Below, piece by piece: positions 16,077 through 24,569 of a DNA stretch of 64,000 nucleotides; position 1 is the stretch's first letter; each line of letters opens with the position of its first letter. Both the position numbers and the translations under genes were made by a program. The notes under the pieces are model-generated. The model did not search any database, was not told the origin of the DNA, and saw nothing but the letters and a program-made list of their open reading frames with translations. Location: the NCBI GenBank assembly GCA_963774155.1, contig CAVZDW010000008.1, positions 310,001 to 374,000 of the forward strand, given 5' to 3'. The stretch comes from DASSUW01 sp963774155 (GTDB lineage Bacteria; Actinomycetota; Thermoleophilia; Solirubrobacterales; Solirubrobacteraceae).

Positions 16077-17128
16077 AGCTTCAGCGCCTCACGTTCCTCG
16101 GTCTTGCCGCGCCCGCCTGCGCGTGCGCCGGTCGTCGCCTCGCGGCCGCTCGTGGGTGCGCCCGGCTCGTAGTGCGACGGCGGCACGCCGAGCTCGAGCT
16201 CCACGCGGCGGATGCGTTCGAAGATCCGCTGCAGCGTGATCCGCTGACCGGAGAGCAGGTCGCCCAGGATGCCCAGGGCGGCGAGGACCATCGCGGCGTT
16301 GAAGAGCACGGCGCCGAGGATCAGCGACTGCACGTGGCCGCCGCCGTCGCCCTGCAGGAAGAAGTAGGCGAAGCGGCCCCAGACGATCGCCGAGGCCAGG
16401 CCGACGAGCAGCGCCGCGGTCATGAAGACCTTGAGCGGCTCGTACATCGCGTAGATGCGGAAGATCGAGACCCCGTTGCGGCGGATGTACGTCCACATCG
16501 ACGGGAAGAGCCGCGACTCGCGCAGCTTCGGGTTCGTCCGCACGGGCACGTGGTCGACCGCGACGATCATCTTGCCCGCCTGGATGATCGTCTCCAGCGT
16601 GTACGTGAACTTGGAGACGACCTGGATGGCCAGCGCGGCCTCGCGGTTGTAGGCGCGGAAGCCGGACGTGGTGTCCGGCACCGTGGTCTGCGAGGCCTGC
16701 CGCACGACCCAGGAGCCGAGCCGCTGGAGCAGCTTCTTGGGAGCCGAGAAGTGCTCGACGTTCTGGACCTCGCGGTCGCCGACCACCATGTCGGCGTTGC
16801 CGGCGAGGATCGGCTCCACCAGGCGCTCGATGTCAGGCCCGTAGTACTGGTTGTCGGCGTCGGTGTTGACGATCACGTCGGCGCCGAGCTTCAGCGCGGC
16901 GTCCAGGCCGGCCTGGAACCCCGAGGCGAGGCCCTTGTTGTTGGTCAGCCGGACGATGTGATCGACGCCGTGCTTGCGCGCGACCTCGATCGTGCGATCG
17001 GTCGAACCGTCGTCGATGATCAGCCACTCGACGGTCTCGAAGCCCGCGAGCTTGCGGGGAAGGTCGGCCAGCGTGACCGGGAGGGTCTCTTCCTCGTTCA
17101 AGCAGGGAATCTGGATGATCAGCTTCAT
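16073..17128 (-). CDS. Family 2 glycosyltransferase with C-terminal membrane helices
   Basis: 351 residues. The GT-A domain (1-230) has IQIPCLNEEETLP, IIDDGSTDRT and VNTDADNQYYGPDI, a DXD-type metal site typical of DPM1-like polyprenyl-phosphate glycosyltransferases. Two membrane helices follow at about residues 235-300, then a charged tail. It leads the operon with the methyltransferase and flippase and is divergent from a polytopic glycosyltransferase-like gene 45 bp away. It probably charges a lipid carrier for the adjacent membrane transferases. Confidence 0.9.
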   Translation of the reverse strand: MKLIIQIPCLNEEETLPVTLADLPRKLAGFETVEWLIIDDGSTDRTIEVARKHGVDHIVRLTNNKGLASGFQAGLDAALKLGADVIVNTDADNQYYGPDIERLVEPILAGNADMVVGDREVQNVEHFSAPKKLLQRLGSWVVRQASQTTVPDTTSGFRAYNREAALAIQVVSKFTYTLETIIQAGKMIVAVDHVPVRTNPKLRESRLFPSMWTYIRRNGVSIFRIYAMYEPLKVFMTAALLVGLASAIVWGRFAYFFLQGDGGGHVQSLILGAVLFNAAMVLAALGILGDLLSGQRITLQRIFERIRRVELELGVPPSHYEPGAPTSGREATTGARAGGRGKTEEREALKL

Positions 17129-17173
17129 AAAGGCGGGCCTAGACGGTATCGGCTCGTCATCCTGTCATCGCGG

Positions 17174-18640
17174 ATGGACGGCCAGACCCTCACCCGGCGG
17201 CGCGGGATCGCGCGCGCTCGGGCCCTCGATGCCGAGACGGTGGCGCGCGTCGCGTTCGGGCTGCTCTGCCTCGCCTTCGCCGTCGGCTTCTTCGTCTACC
17301 CCACGTACCCCAACTACGACTCCTACTACTCGCTGCTGTGGGGGCGCGAGGTGCTGGACCTCGCGCTGCCGGGCTTCGAGGGCTTCCGCGTGCCGACCGA
17401 GCACCCGCTGGCCATCGCCGCCGGAGGGGTGCTCTCGCTCTTCGGCGACGCCGGCGACCGGATGTGGATCGCGGCCATCCTCGCGTCGTTCCTGTGGCTG
17501 ATCTGGGGCGTCTACCGGCTGGGGCAGATCGCCTTCACGCCGCTCGTCGGCGGCATCGCGGCGGCGCTCGTGCTCACCCGCTTCGACTTCGGCTTCCTCG
17601 CCGCCCGCGGCTACATCGACATCCCGTACATGGCCATCGTCGTGTGGGCCGCCGTGGTCGAGGCGCGGCGCCCGCGGCGCGGGGTTCCGGTGCTGCTCCT
17701 GCTGGCCGCGGCCGGGATGCTGCGGCCGGAGGCGTGGGTGCTCGCCGGCCTCTACTGGCTCTGGCTGTTCCCGAAGGCGACGTGGCGGGCCCGCGCGGGC
17801 TACGCCGCGCTGGCCGCGCTCGGCCCGCTCGTGTGGACCCTCACGGACTGGATCGTCACCGGCGACCCGCTGTTCTCGCTCCTCTACACGAGCGGCTCGG
17901 CCGAGGATCTCGGGCGCCAGCGCACGCTGTCCGAGCTGCCGACGGCGATCCCCGACTTCCTGACCCTGATCGTGAAGCTGCCGATCATGGTCGCCGCCGT
18001 GGCGGGGCTCGCGCTGGCGCTCGTGCTCGCCCCGCGGCGGACGGCGATGCCGCTCGCCCTGCTGCTCTCGGGCATCGGCACGTTCGTGCTCATCGCGATC
18101 GCCGGCGCGTCGGTCATCGAGCGCTACCTCGCCATCGCCGCGGTGGCGCTGCTCGTCTTCGCGGCGGTCTTCCTCGGCGGCTTCACGCTGCTCGAGCGCG
18201 GGCGGCTGCGCACGGCCTGGATGGCCGGGTCGGCGGCCGTCGTGATCTTCGGCGTGATCTTCACCGCCACCCAGGTGCGGCTCGACTACTTCGACTCCGA
18301 GCTCGCCTTCCGCGGCGCCGCCCACGAGGACCTCGTGCGCGTGCTGGAGTCGCCCGAGGTGCAGGCGGGCCTGCGCTGCGGCCCGCTCACCGTGCCCAAC
18401 CACAAGCTCGTGCCCGACTCGCGCTGGATCCTCGACGCGCCGGCGGCGCGCGTCATCCCGCGGGCCGAGCCGGGTGCGCGCCGCCCGCGCCGCGGCGTCG
18501 CGCTCGTGGTGGTCTCGCGGTTCGCGGTGTTCAAGCACGCCTGGAGCAACGACACGGACTCGCCGCTGATCCAGGAGCCGCCCGCCGGCTGGGAGCGCGT
18601 GCGGACCGGCGACTTCTACGCCGCCTATGCGCGCTGTTAG
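17174..18640 (+). CDS. Polytopic membrane protein, probable GT-C glycosyltransferase
   Basis: 488 residues with about ten hydrophobic segments. After the first helix the sequence YPTYPNYDSYYSLLWGREVLD places an Asp in the external loop, and a second loop has RGYIDIPYMA. This is the layout of GT39/GT83-like transferases, with a C-terminal extracytoplasmic domain from about residue 380. Family assignment is by layout only. The ATG at 17174 is the only good start after the divergent intergenic region. It overlaps the next gene by 14 nt. Confidence 0.7.
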   Translation: MDGQTLTRRRGIARARALDAETVARVAFGLLCLAFAVGFFVYPTYPNYDSYYSLLWGREVLDLALPGFEGFRVPTEHPLAIAAGGVLSLFGDAGDRMWIAAILASFLWLIWGVYRLGQIAFTPLVGGIAAALVLTRFDFGFLAARGYIDIPYMAIVVWAAVVEARRPRRGVPVLLLLAAAGMLRPEAWVLAGLYWLWLFPKATWRARAGYAALAALGPLVWTLTDWIVTGDPLFSLLYTSGSAEDLGRQRTLSELPTAIPDFLTLIVKLPIMVAAVAGLALALVLAPRRTAMPLALLLSGIGTFVLIAIAGASVIERYLAIAAVALLVFAAVFLGGFTLLERGRLRTAWMAGSAAVVIFGVIFTATQVRLDYFDSELAFRGAAHEDLVRVLESPEVQAGLRCGPLTVPNHKLVPDSRWILDAPAARVIPRAEPGARRPRRGVALVVVSRFAVFKHAWSNDTDSPLIQEPPAGWERVRTGDFYAAYARC

Positions 18641-20228
18641 CGCGGTCGTAGCCCTCGTCGCCGGGGCGCTGGCCCTGCGGGTCTGGGGCATCGACCACGG
18701 GCTGCCGTACGTCTTCAACGCCGACGAGAACGCCCACTTCGTGCCGCGGGCCATCGGCATGTTCGGCCACTCGCTGAACCCCGACTACTTCATCAACCCG
18801 CCGGCCTTCACGTACCTGCTGCACGTCGCGTACTGGCTGCGCTGGGGGAGCCGGGAGGAGCTCGGCGACGCCTTCGCGGCCGATCCCGGGACGGCGTTCA
18901 CGATCGCGCGGGTCCTCGCCGCGGTGCTCGGGGCCGCGGCCGTCGGCTTCCTGGCCTGGGCCGGGCGGCGGCTGTTCGACCTCCGCGTCGGGCTGCTGGC
19001 CGGCGCGCTGCTGGCCGTCGCCTTCCTGCCCGTGCACTACTCGCACCTGGCCGTCAACGACATCCCGGCGCTGGCCCCGCTGTGCCTGTGCCTGGTCGGC
19101 GTGGCGGGCGTCTACCGGAGCGGCCGGCTCTTCGACTACGCGCTGGCCGGCGCCGCGCTCGGCGTGGCCTGCGCGACGAAGTACACGGCGGGCATCGTCG
19201 TGCTCTGCCTGATCGCGGCGGCGCGCGAGAACCGCTGGCGCGGGCTGGCGCTGGCGGGGGTGCTGGCCGCGGGCGGGTTCCTGGTCGCCAACCCCTACGC
19301 GGTGCTCGACTGGCAGTCGTTCAGCGACGGGCTGCGCCAGCAGTCCTCGGCCTCGAGCGACGGCGGCGGCAAGCTCGGCCTGGTCGGCGACAGCGGGCTC
19401 CTCTACTACCTCGAGACGCTGACCTGGGGGCTGGGCTGGCTCCCCGCCCTGGCCGCCGCGGCCGGCGCCGTGCTCCTCTCCGTGCGCGACCGCCGGCTGG
19501 CGCTCGTGCTCGTCCCCGCGCCGCTCGTCTTCCTGGTCTTCATGGGGCTGCAGGACCGCTTCTTCGCCCGCTGGCTGCTGCCGATCTACCCGATCCTCTG
19601 CCTGCTGGCCGCGTGGGCGGCGGTGCAGGCGGCCGAGCGCGTCCGCCACGGACGCCTCTGGCCGGTGGTCGCCGCCGGTGCCCTCCTCTGCGCACAGGGC
19701 CTGGTCTTCTCGATCCACAACGACCGCGCCCTGGCGCGGGACGACACCCGCGCGCTGGCCCGTGCCTGGATGGTGGAGAACATCCCCGAGGGCGACCGTG
19801 TGGTCATCGAGCCGATCGCGCCCGACCAGTGGGCGATGGACCCCGGGCGGCCGTCGGCGGCCACGGGCACCGGCAACCGCTGGATCAAGTGGCCGACGTC
19901 GCGCTTCCGCGGCCAGGTGATCAAGCTCGAGGACTTCGAGCGTACGCTCCGGCCGAGCCTGCTCGGCCGCTACGCCCGCGCCGGCTACTGCCACGTGGTG
20001 ACCGGCTCCACGCAGTACGGCCGGGCGCTCACCGAGCCGGACGAGGTCCCGCAGGCCATCCGCTACTACGACGAGCTGAAGCGACGCGGCGAGGTCGTCT
20101 ACCGCGTCAGCCCGCTGGGCGACGACGCCGTGGACGAGTTCTCCTTCGACTTCTCGTTCAACAGCTATCCGCTCGGCTACGAGCGGCCGGGCCCGGAGAT
20201 CGTCATCTATCGCCTGCGCGATTGTTGA
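18627..20228 (+). CDS. GT39-like membrane glycosyltransferase (PMT_2-type)
   Basis: 533 residues with about eleven membrane segments. The first external loop FNADENAHFVPRAIGMFG carries the acidic pair expected for GT-C enzymes, and HYSHLAVNDIPALAPL resembles the second conserved loop of PMT_2 proteins. The C-terminal ~150 residues form a soluble extracytoplasmic domain. It starts inside the preceding gene, so the two are probably co-translated. The acceptor is unknown. Confidence 0.8.
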   Translation: MRAVSAVVALVAGALALRVWGIDHGLPYVFNADENAHFVPRAIGMFGHSLNPDYFINPPAFTYLLHVAYWLRWGSREELGDAFAADPGTAFTIARVLAAVLGAAAVGFLAWAGRRLFDLRVGLLAGALLAVAFLPVHYSHLAVNDIPALAPLCLCLVGVAGVYRSGRLFDYALAGAALGVACATKYTAGIVVLCLIAAARENRWRGLALAGVLAAGGFLVANPYAVLDWQSFSDGLRQQSSASSDGGGKLGLVGDSGLLYYLETLTWGLGWLPALAAAAGAVLLSVRDRRLALVLVPAPLVFLVFMGLQDRFFARWLLPIYPILCLLAAWAAVQAAERVRHGRLWPVVAAGALLCAQGLVFSIHNDRALARDDTRALARAWMVENIPEGDRVVIEPIAPDQWAMDPGRPSAATGTGNRWIKWPTSRFRGQVIKLEDFERTLRPSLLGRYARAGYCHVVTGSTQYGRALTEPDEVPQAIRYYDELKRRGEVVYRVSPLGDDAVDEFSFDFSFNSYPLGYERPGPEIVIYRLRDC

Positions 20229-20240
20229 CTGCGCAGTCAA
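20225..20240. repeat. Perfect 16-bp palindrome before ribD
   Basis: TTGACTGC followed by its exact complement GCAGTCAA, spanning the stop codon of the preceding gene and directly abutting the TATGCT hexamer of ribD. It could be an operator or a short terminator stem; no T-run follows. Confidence 0.5.
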
Positions 20241-20246
20241 TATGCT
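20241..20246 (+). promoter_or_regulatory. Putative -10 hexamer (TATGCT) that decides the ribD start
   Basis: TATGCT is followed after 9 nt by a GTG (20256) in frame with ribD. An alternative TTG start at 20247 abuts the hexamer and would lie upstream of the transcript start, so the GTG is preferred. The same hexamer precedes rpmB by 10 nt. Confidence 0.45.
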
Positions 20247-20255
20247 TTGAACCCC

Positions 20256-21374
20256 GTGCCAACGCTGCTCCAGACCGACGTCGCCTACCTCGCCCGCGCG
20301 CTCGAGCTGGCTGAAGGCGGGCGCGGCCGCACCACGCCCAACCCGCTCGTGGGGGCCGTCGTCGTGAAGGACGGCGAGGTGCTGGGGGAGGGCTTCCACA
20401 CGGCCTACGGGGCGCTGCACGCCGAGCGCGAGGCGCTCGCCGCGTGCAAGAGCGATCCCCGCGGCGGCACGCTGTACGTCTCGCTCGAGCCGTGCTGCCA
20501 CCAGGGGCAGACCCCGCCGTGCACGGACGCCATCCTCGAGGCCGGCATCGCCCGCGTGGTCGTCGGCTCCGACGATCCGACCGAGAAGGCGGCGGGCCGC
20601 GGTCTCGGCATCCTGCGCGACGAGGGCGTCGAGGTGGTCATCGCCGGCGGCGAGCTGGCCGCCCGCGCGCGGCTGCTCAACCAGCCGTTCCGCAAGCACG
20701 CCCGCACCGGCCGCCCGTTCGTGGTCTTCAAGTCGGCCATGACGCTCGACGGCAAGGTCGCCACCCGCACCGGCGACTCGAAGTGGATCTCGGGCGAGGC
20801 CTCGCGCCGCCTGGCCCACCACTGGCGCGCGGAGTGCGACGCCGTCGGCATCGGGATCGGCACCGCCCTGGCCGACGACCCGCTGCTCACGGCGCGGGTG
20901 GAAGGCGTCCACCGCCAGCCCCGCCGCATCGTCTTCGACTCCGAGGCCCGCCTCCCGCTCGACTCCCAGCTCGTGCGCGGCGCCGCGGAGCTGCCGCTCA
21001 CCGTCGTCATCTCGCGCGCCGCGCCGCGGCTGGCCGCCGACGCGCTCGAGGTCTCCGGCGCCGAGGTGATCGTGGCCACCGGCGAGAACGAGCCCGCCCG
21101 CGTGCGCAACGCGCTCAGCCAGATCGGCGCGTCGGGCATCACGTCGATCCTGCTCGAGGGCGGCCCGCACCTGGCGGGCGCGTTCCTCGACGCCGGCGAG
21201 CTGGACGAGATCCGCCTGTTCGTGGCGCCCGTCGTGCTCGGCGGCTCGCACGCCCGCGACCCGCTCGAGGGCGAGGGCGTGGAACGCATCGCCGAGGCCA
21301 CCCGCGCGCTGACGCTCGAGTGCGAGCGGCTCGCCGACGACGTGCTGATCTCCGCCCGCATGAAGGAGTGGTAG
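20256..21374 (+). CDS. ribD: Bifunctional diaminohydroxyphosphoribosylaminopyrimidine deaminase / reductase
   Basis: 372 residues, two domains. The N-terminal deaminase has the zinc site HAEREAL plus PCCHQGQTPPC. The C-terminal NADPH-dependent reductase begins near FKSAMTLDGKVATRTGDSKWISG and has LLEGGPHLAGAFL. Together they carry out the second and third steps from the GTP cyclohydrolase product toward lumazine. It leads a tight riboflavin operon. The start is set by the TATGCT hexamer; a TTG 9 nt upstream is the alternative. No FMN riboswitch fits in the 27-nt gap. Confidence 0.95.
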   Translation: MPTLLQTDVAYLARALELAEGGRGRTTPNPLVGAVVVKDGEVLGEGFHTAYGALHAEREALAACKSDPRGGTLYVSLEPCCHQGQTPPCTDAILEAGIARVVVGSDDPTEKAAGRGLGILRDEGVEVVIAGGELAARARLLNQPFRKHARTGRPFVVFKSAMTLDGKVATRTGDSKWISGEASRRLAHHWRAECDAVGIGIGTALADDPLLTARVEGVHRQPRRIVFDSEARLPLDSQLVRGAAELPLTVVISRAAPRLAADALEVSGAEVIVATGENEPARVRNALSQIGASGITSILLEGGPHLAGAFLDAGELDEIRLFVAPVVLGGSHARDPLEGEGVERIAEATRALTLECERLADDVLISARMKEW

Positions 21375-21376
21375 CG

Positions 21377-21958
21377 GTGTTCACCGGGCTGGTCGCGGAC
21401 CTCGGGACCGTGTCGTCGGTCGACGCCTCCGACGGCGGCGTGCGCCTGACCGTGGAGACGGGGCTCGAGCTCGGCGAGGGCGACTCGATCTCGGTCAACG
21501 GCGTCTGCCTGACCGCCACGTCGCTCCCCGGCGGCGCCTTCACCGCCGACGTGATGCACGAGACGCTGCGGCGCTCTTCGCTGGGCGCGCTGGAGGCCGG
21601 CTCGAAGGTCAACCTCGAGCTGGCGCTGCGCGCGGCCGACCGGCTCGGCGGGCACTTCGTGCAGGGCCACGTCGACGGCATGGGCACGGTCTGGGACGTG
21701 CGCAAGGAGGGCTTCTCCTCCGTCGTCTCGATCGGGGCGCCGCCGGAGATCATGCGCTACGTGATCGAGAAGGGCTCGATCGCGGTCGACGGGGTCTCGC
21801 TCACCGTGTCCGGGCTCGGCGACGACTGGTTCCAGGTCTCGCTCATCCCCGAGACGCTGCAGCGCACGACGCTCGGCGAGGCGACGACCGGGACCCCGGT
21901 CAACCTGGAGGTGGACGTGCTGGCGAAGTACATCGAGCGGCTGGCGGTGACGTCATGA
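21377..21958 (+). CDS. ribE: Riboflavin synthase (alpha subunit type)
   Basis: 193 residues starting with the family N-terminus MFTGLV (GTG start at 21377; another in-frame GTG at 21368). It has two similar lumazine-binding halves, seen as ISVNGVCLTAT and IAVDGVSLTVS, with GGHFVQGHVDG between them. It dismutates two 6,7-dimethyl-8-ribityllumazines into riboflavin. It begins 2 nt after the ribD stop, and its stop overlaps the ribBA ATG (ATGA). Confidence 0.95.
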   Translation: MFTGLVADLGTVSSVDASDGGVRLTVETGLELGEGDSISVNGVCLTATSLPGGAFTADVMHETLRRSSLGALEAGSKVNLELALRAADRLGGHFVQGHVDGMGTVWDVRKEGFSSVVSIGAPPEIMRYVIEKGSIAVDGVSLTVSGLGDDWFQVSLIPETLQRTTLGEATTGTPVNLEVDVLAKYIERLAVTS

Positions 21959-23223
21959 GCTTCGCGTCGATCCCGGAGGCGATCGAGGAGATCCGCGCCG
22001 GCCGGATGATCGTGGTCTGCGACGACGAGGACCGCGAGAACGAGGGCGACCTGACGATGGCCGCCCAGTTCGCCACGCCGGAGGCGATCAACTTCATGGC
22101 CAAGGAGGGCCGCGGGCTGATCTGCCTCGCCCTCACGCCGCAGCGCTGCGACGAGCTGGGGCTCGACCTCATGGCGGCCAAGAACGAGTCGCCGTTCGAG
22201 ACCGCGTTCACCGTGTCGGTCGAGGCGCGCGAGGGCGTCACGACCGGCATCTCGGCCGCCGACCGCGCGCGGACGATCCAGGTGGCGATCGATCCCCAGT
22301 CGGCCCCGCGCGACCTCGTCCAGCCCGGCCACATCTTCCCGCTCAAGGCCAAGGCCGGCGGCGTGCTCGAGCGCACCGGCCAGACCGAGGCGGCGGTCGA
22401 TCTCGCGCGGCTCGCCGGCCTCAACCCGTCCGGCGTGATCTGCGAGGTCATGAACGACGACGGGACGATGGCCCGCATCCCCGACCTCGAGCGCTACTGC
22501 AGCCGGCACGGGCTGAAGATGATCACGGTCGCCGACCTGATCGCCTACCGGCGCCAGCACGACAAGCTCGTGGAGCGGGTGGTCACCACGCGGCTGCCGA
22601 CCGGCTTCGGCGTGTTCGACGTCGTCGGCTACCGCTCGCTCGTCGACAGCAAGCACCATGTCGCGCTGGTCAAGGGCGACGTGAGCGGCGAGAAGGACGT
22701 GCTCGTCCGCGTGCACTCGGAGTGCCTGACCGGCGACGTCTTCCACTCGCTGCGCTGCGACTGCGGCGAGCAGCTCGAGTCGGCGCTGGCGATGATCGAG
22801 AGCGAGGGCCAGGGCGTGCTGCTCTACCTCGCGCAGGAGGGGCGTGGCATCGGCCTGCTGAACAAGCTCAAGGCCTACAACCTGCAGGATCAGGGGCTCG
22901 ACACGGTCGACGCCAACCTCGAGCTCGGCCTGCCGGTCGACCTCCGCGACTACGGGATCGGCGCGCAGATCCTCGTCGACCTCGGCCTGAGCTCGATCCG
23001 CATCCTCACCAACAACCCGAAGAAGATCCGCGGCATGGAGGGCTATGGCCTCTCGGTGACGGCGCAGATCCCGATCCAGCACGCGCCGAACCCGCACAAC
23101 GAGGCCTATCTCCGGGCCAAGCGGGACCGTCTCGGCCACTCGCTGCACCACCAGGGCCTCGCGCTCGACGAGCAGATGGTGCACGACGAGCAGGTGCATG
23201 ACCGCGAGGCCGGGCGCGGGTGA
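21955..23223 (+). CDS. ribBA: Bifunctional dihydroxybutanone-phosphate synthase / GTP cyclohydrolase II
   Basis: 422 residues. The RibB domain (1-200) has the acidic DDEDRENEGDL active-site loop and the HIFPLKAK segment. The RibA domain (200-400) has the zinc cysteines in ECLTGDVFHSLRCDCG and the GTP-binding YLAQEGRGIGL. It supplies both entry precursors of riboflavin. The C-terminus ends in a His-rich LGHSLHHQ...HDEQVHD tail. Both ends overlap neighbours by 4 nt. Confidence 0.96.
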   Translation: MSFASIPEAIEEIRAGRMIVVCDDEDRENEGDLTMAAQFATPEAINFMAKEGRGLICLALTPQRCDELGLDLMAAKNESPFETAFTVSVEAREGVTTGISAADRARTIQVAIDPQSAPRDLVQPGHIFPLKAKAGGVLERTGQTEAAVDLARLAGLNPSGVICEVMNDDGTMARIPDLERYCSRHGLKMITVADLIAYRRQHDKLVERVVTTRLPTGFGVFDVVGYRSLVDSKHHVALVKGDVSGEKDVLVRVHSECLTGDVFHSLRCDCGEQLESALAMIESEGQGVLLYLAQEGRGIGLLNKLKAYNLQDQGLDTVDANLELGLPVDLRDYGIGAQILVDLGLSSIRILTNNPKKIRGMEGYGLSVTAQIPIQHAPNPHNEAYLRAKRDRLGHSLHHQGLALDEQMVHDEQVHDREAGRG

Positions 23224-23657
23224 GCGAGAGTTTCCCCTTCGCGATCGCGGTCGGCCGCTTCTACACGGACCTTGCGGAGCGCCTCGTGGCCGGGGCGCAG
23301 CGGGCGTTCACCGAGGCCGGCCACGATCCCGCCGACGTCTACGACGTGCCCGGCGCCTTCGAGCTCCCGCTGGCGGCCCGCTACCTGGCCGACAGTGGCC
23401 GCTACGCCGGGGTCGCCTGCCTCGGCGCCGTCATCCGCGGCGAGACGGACCACTACGACTACGTCTGCACCGAGGCGGCGCGCGGGATCCAGGACGTGCA
23501 GCTGACCACTGGCGTCCCGTGCGCGTTCGGCGTGCTCACGGTCAACGACATGGACCAGGCCCTCGCGCGGACCGGCGGCGGCAAGCGCGATCAGGGCGAG
23601 CACGCGGCCCAGGCCGTGATGGCGCTCGCCGCCCTGCGGACCGAACTCCGGTCCTGA
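23220..23657 (+). CDS. ribH: 6,7-dimethyl-8-ribityllumazine synthase
   Basis: 145 residues, normal for the family. Family motifs are VPGAFELPLAA and GAVIRGETDHYDYV with the catalytic histidine, then TTGVPCAFGVLTVNDMDQAL. It condenses the ribityl pyrimidine with dihydroxybutanone phosphate and normally assembles into pentamers or icosahedral shells. The GTG overlaps the ribBA stop, and it is the last gene of the operon. Confidence 0.95.
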   Translation: MSESFPFAIAVGRFYTDLAERLVAGAQRAFTEAGHDPADVYDVPGAFELPLAARYLADSGRYAGVACLGAVIRGETDHYDYVCTEAARGIQDVQLTTGVPCAFGVLTVNDMDQALARTGGGKRDQGEHAAQAVMALAALRTELRS

Positions 23658-23694
23658 GCGTTTCGTTCGGGCGGGATCGGGTCACTACTCGGCC

Positions 23695-24126
23695 ATGCGG
23701 ATCTCCGTGCTCGCCGTGCTCTGCGTCGCCGCCCTCGCCGCGCCGGCGGCCGCCGACGCGAGGACGTGGAAGGGCAAGACCAAGCAGGACCGCACGGTCA
23801 CGGTCAGGACCGGTGCGGATGATCGCGTCAACCGGGTGCGCGTGAGCTGGCGCGCGCCATGCGAGAAGGGGCACTACGTGAGTCGCACCCTGTTCCTCCC
23901 ACCACTCGACGTCGCGGAGGCCGACGCGTTCGAGGATGGGGGCACGTACGAGTCGAAGGTGCCCGGCGGCTACAAGGCCAAGCACACGGTGTTCGTGCGC
24001 GGGGCGCTCGACGAGGACCGGTGGGCCGGCACGTTCCGCGTCCGCACGCGGGTCATCCGCGACGGCAAGGAGGTGGACCGCTGCAGGCTCGAGCGCGTCC
24101 GCTGGACCGCGGAGCCGGTCGAATGA
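23695..24126 (+). CDS. Small secreted protein of unknown function, copy A
   Basis: 143 residues with a signal peptide (residues 1-21, ending in AAADA). The mature protein starts RTWKGKTKQDRTVTVRTG, has two cysteines (in APCEKGHYVS and VDRCRLERV) that could pair, and looks all-beta. It is followed with a 4-nt overlap by a paralogue that shares the WKG-T-Q start, the RAxC core and the C-terminal TxRVxR...CR...W pattern. Function unknown. Confidence 0.7.
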   Translation: MRISVLAVLCVAALAAPAAADARTWKGKTKQDRTVTVRTGADDRVNRVRVSWRAPCEKGHYVSRTLFLPPLDVAEADAFEDGGTYESKVPGGYKAKHTVFVRGALDEDRWAGTFRVRTRVIRDGKEVDRCRLERVRWTAEPVE

Positions 24127-24569
24127 GCGCCCGCCCGATCGCCGCGCTGATCGCGGCCGTCACCGCGGTGCTGCTGGTGCCCGAGGTGGCGCAGGCCGCG
24201 AAGTGGAAGGGCGAGACGCGGCAGGGCCGGCTCGCGGAGGTGACCACCGGGTCGGACGGCGTGGTCACCCGGGCGCGGATCCGCTACCGGGCGCGCTGCG
24301 GGGACGGCAAGACGCTCAGCTCCGGCGTCATCTTCCTCGCCCCGCTGCAGGCCGCGACGGCGAGCAGCTTCCGCGACGGCGGCGTCTTCCGCTTCAACCT
24401 CGGCGGGGGTGAGCGCGCGAAGGCCACGACCAAGATCGAAGGCGGCCTGCGCCGGTCCGGCCGCTGGACCGGCGACTTCCGCGTGACGGTCCGGGTCACC
24501 CGCAAGAGCGGCAGGTTCGTCACGAACTGCCGGTCGGGGCGGATCGGCTGGAAGGCGAGCCCGGTCTAG
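24123..24569 (+). CDS. Small secreted protein of unknown function, copy B
   Basis: 148 residues, paralogue of the preceding gene. A signal peptide ends near VAQAA (residue 21). The mature part begins KWKGETRQGRLAEVTTG and keeps the two cysteines (RARCGDGK and TNCRSGRIGW). ATGA overlap with copy A makes co-translation likely. The last 50 nt overlap the convergent LysR gene. No known domain is recognised. Confidence 0.7.
   Translation: MSARPIAALIAAVTAVLLVPEVAQAAKWKGETRQGRLAEVTTGSDGVVTRARIRYRARCGDGKTLSSGVIFLAPLQAATASSFRDGGVFRFNLGGGERAKATTKIEGGLRRSGRWTGDFRVTVRVTRKSGRFVTNCRSGRIGWKASPV

Noticed and set aside
20229..20255. FMN riboswitch upstream of ribD
   Set aside because: The gap is only 27 nt, too short for the RFN element, and none of its conserved segments are present.
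18531..21251. 906-codon minus-strand open frame opposite a GT39-like gene and ribD
   Set aside because: Only a GC-rich shadow; ribD motifs on the plus strand are unambiguous.
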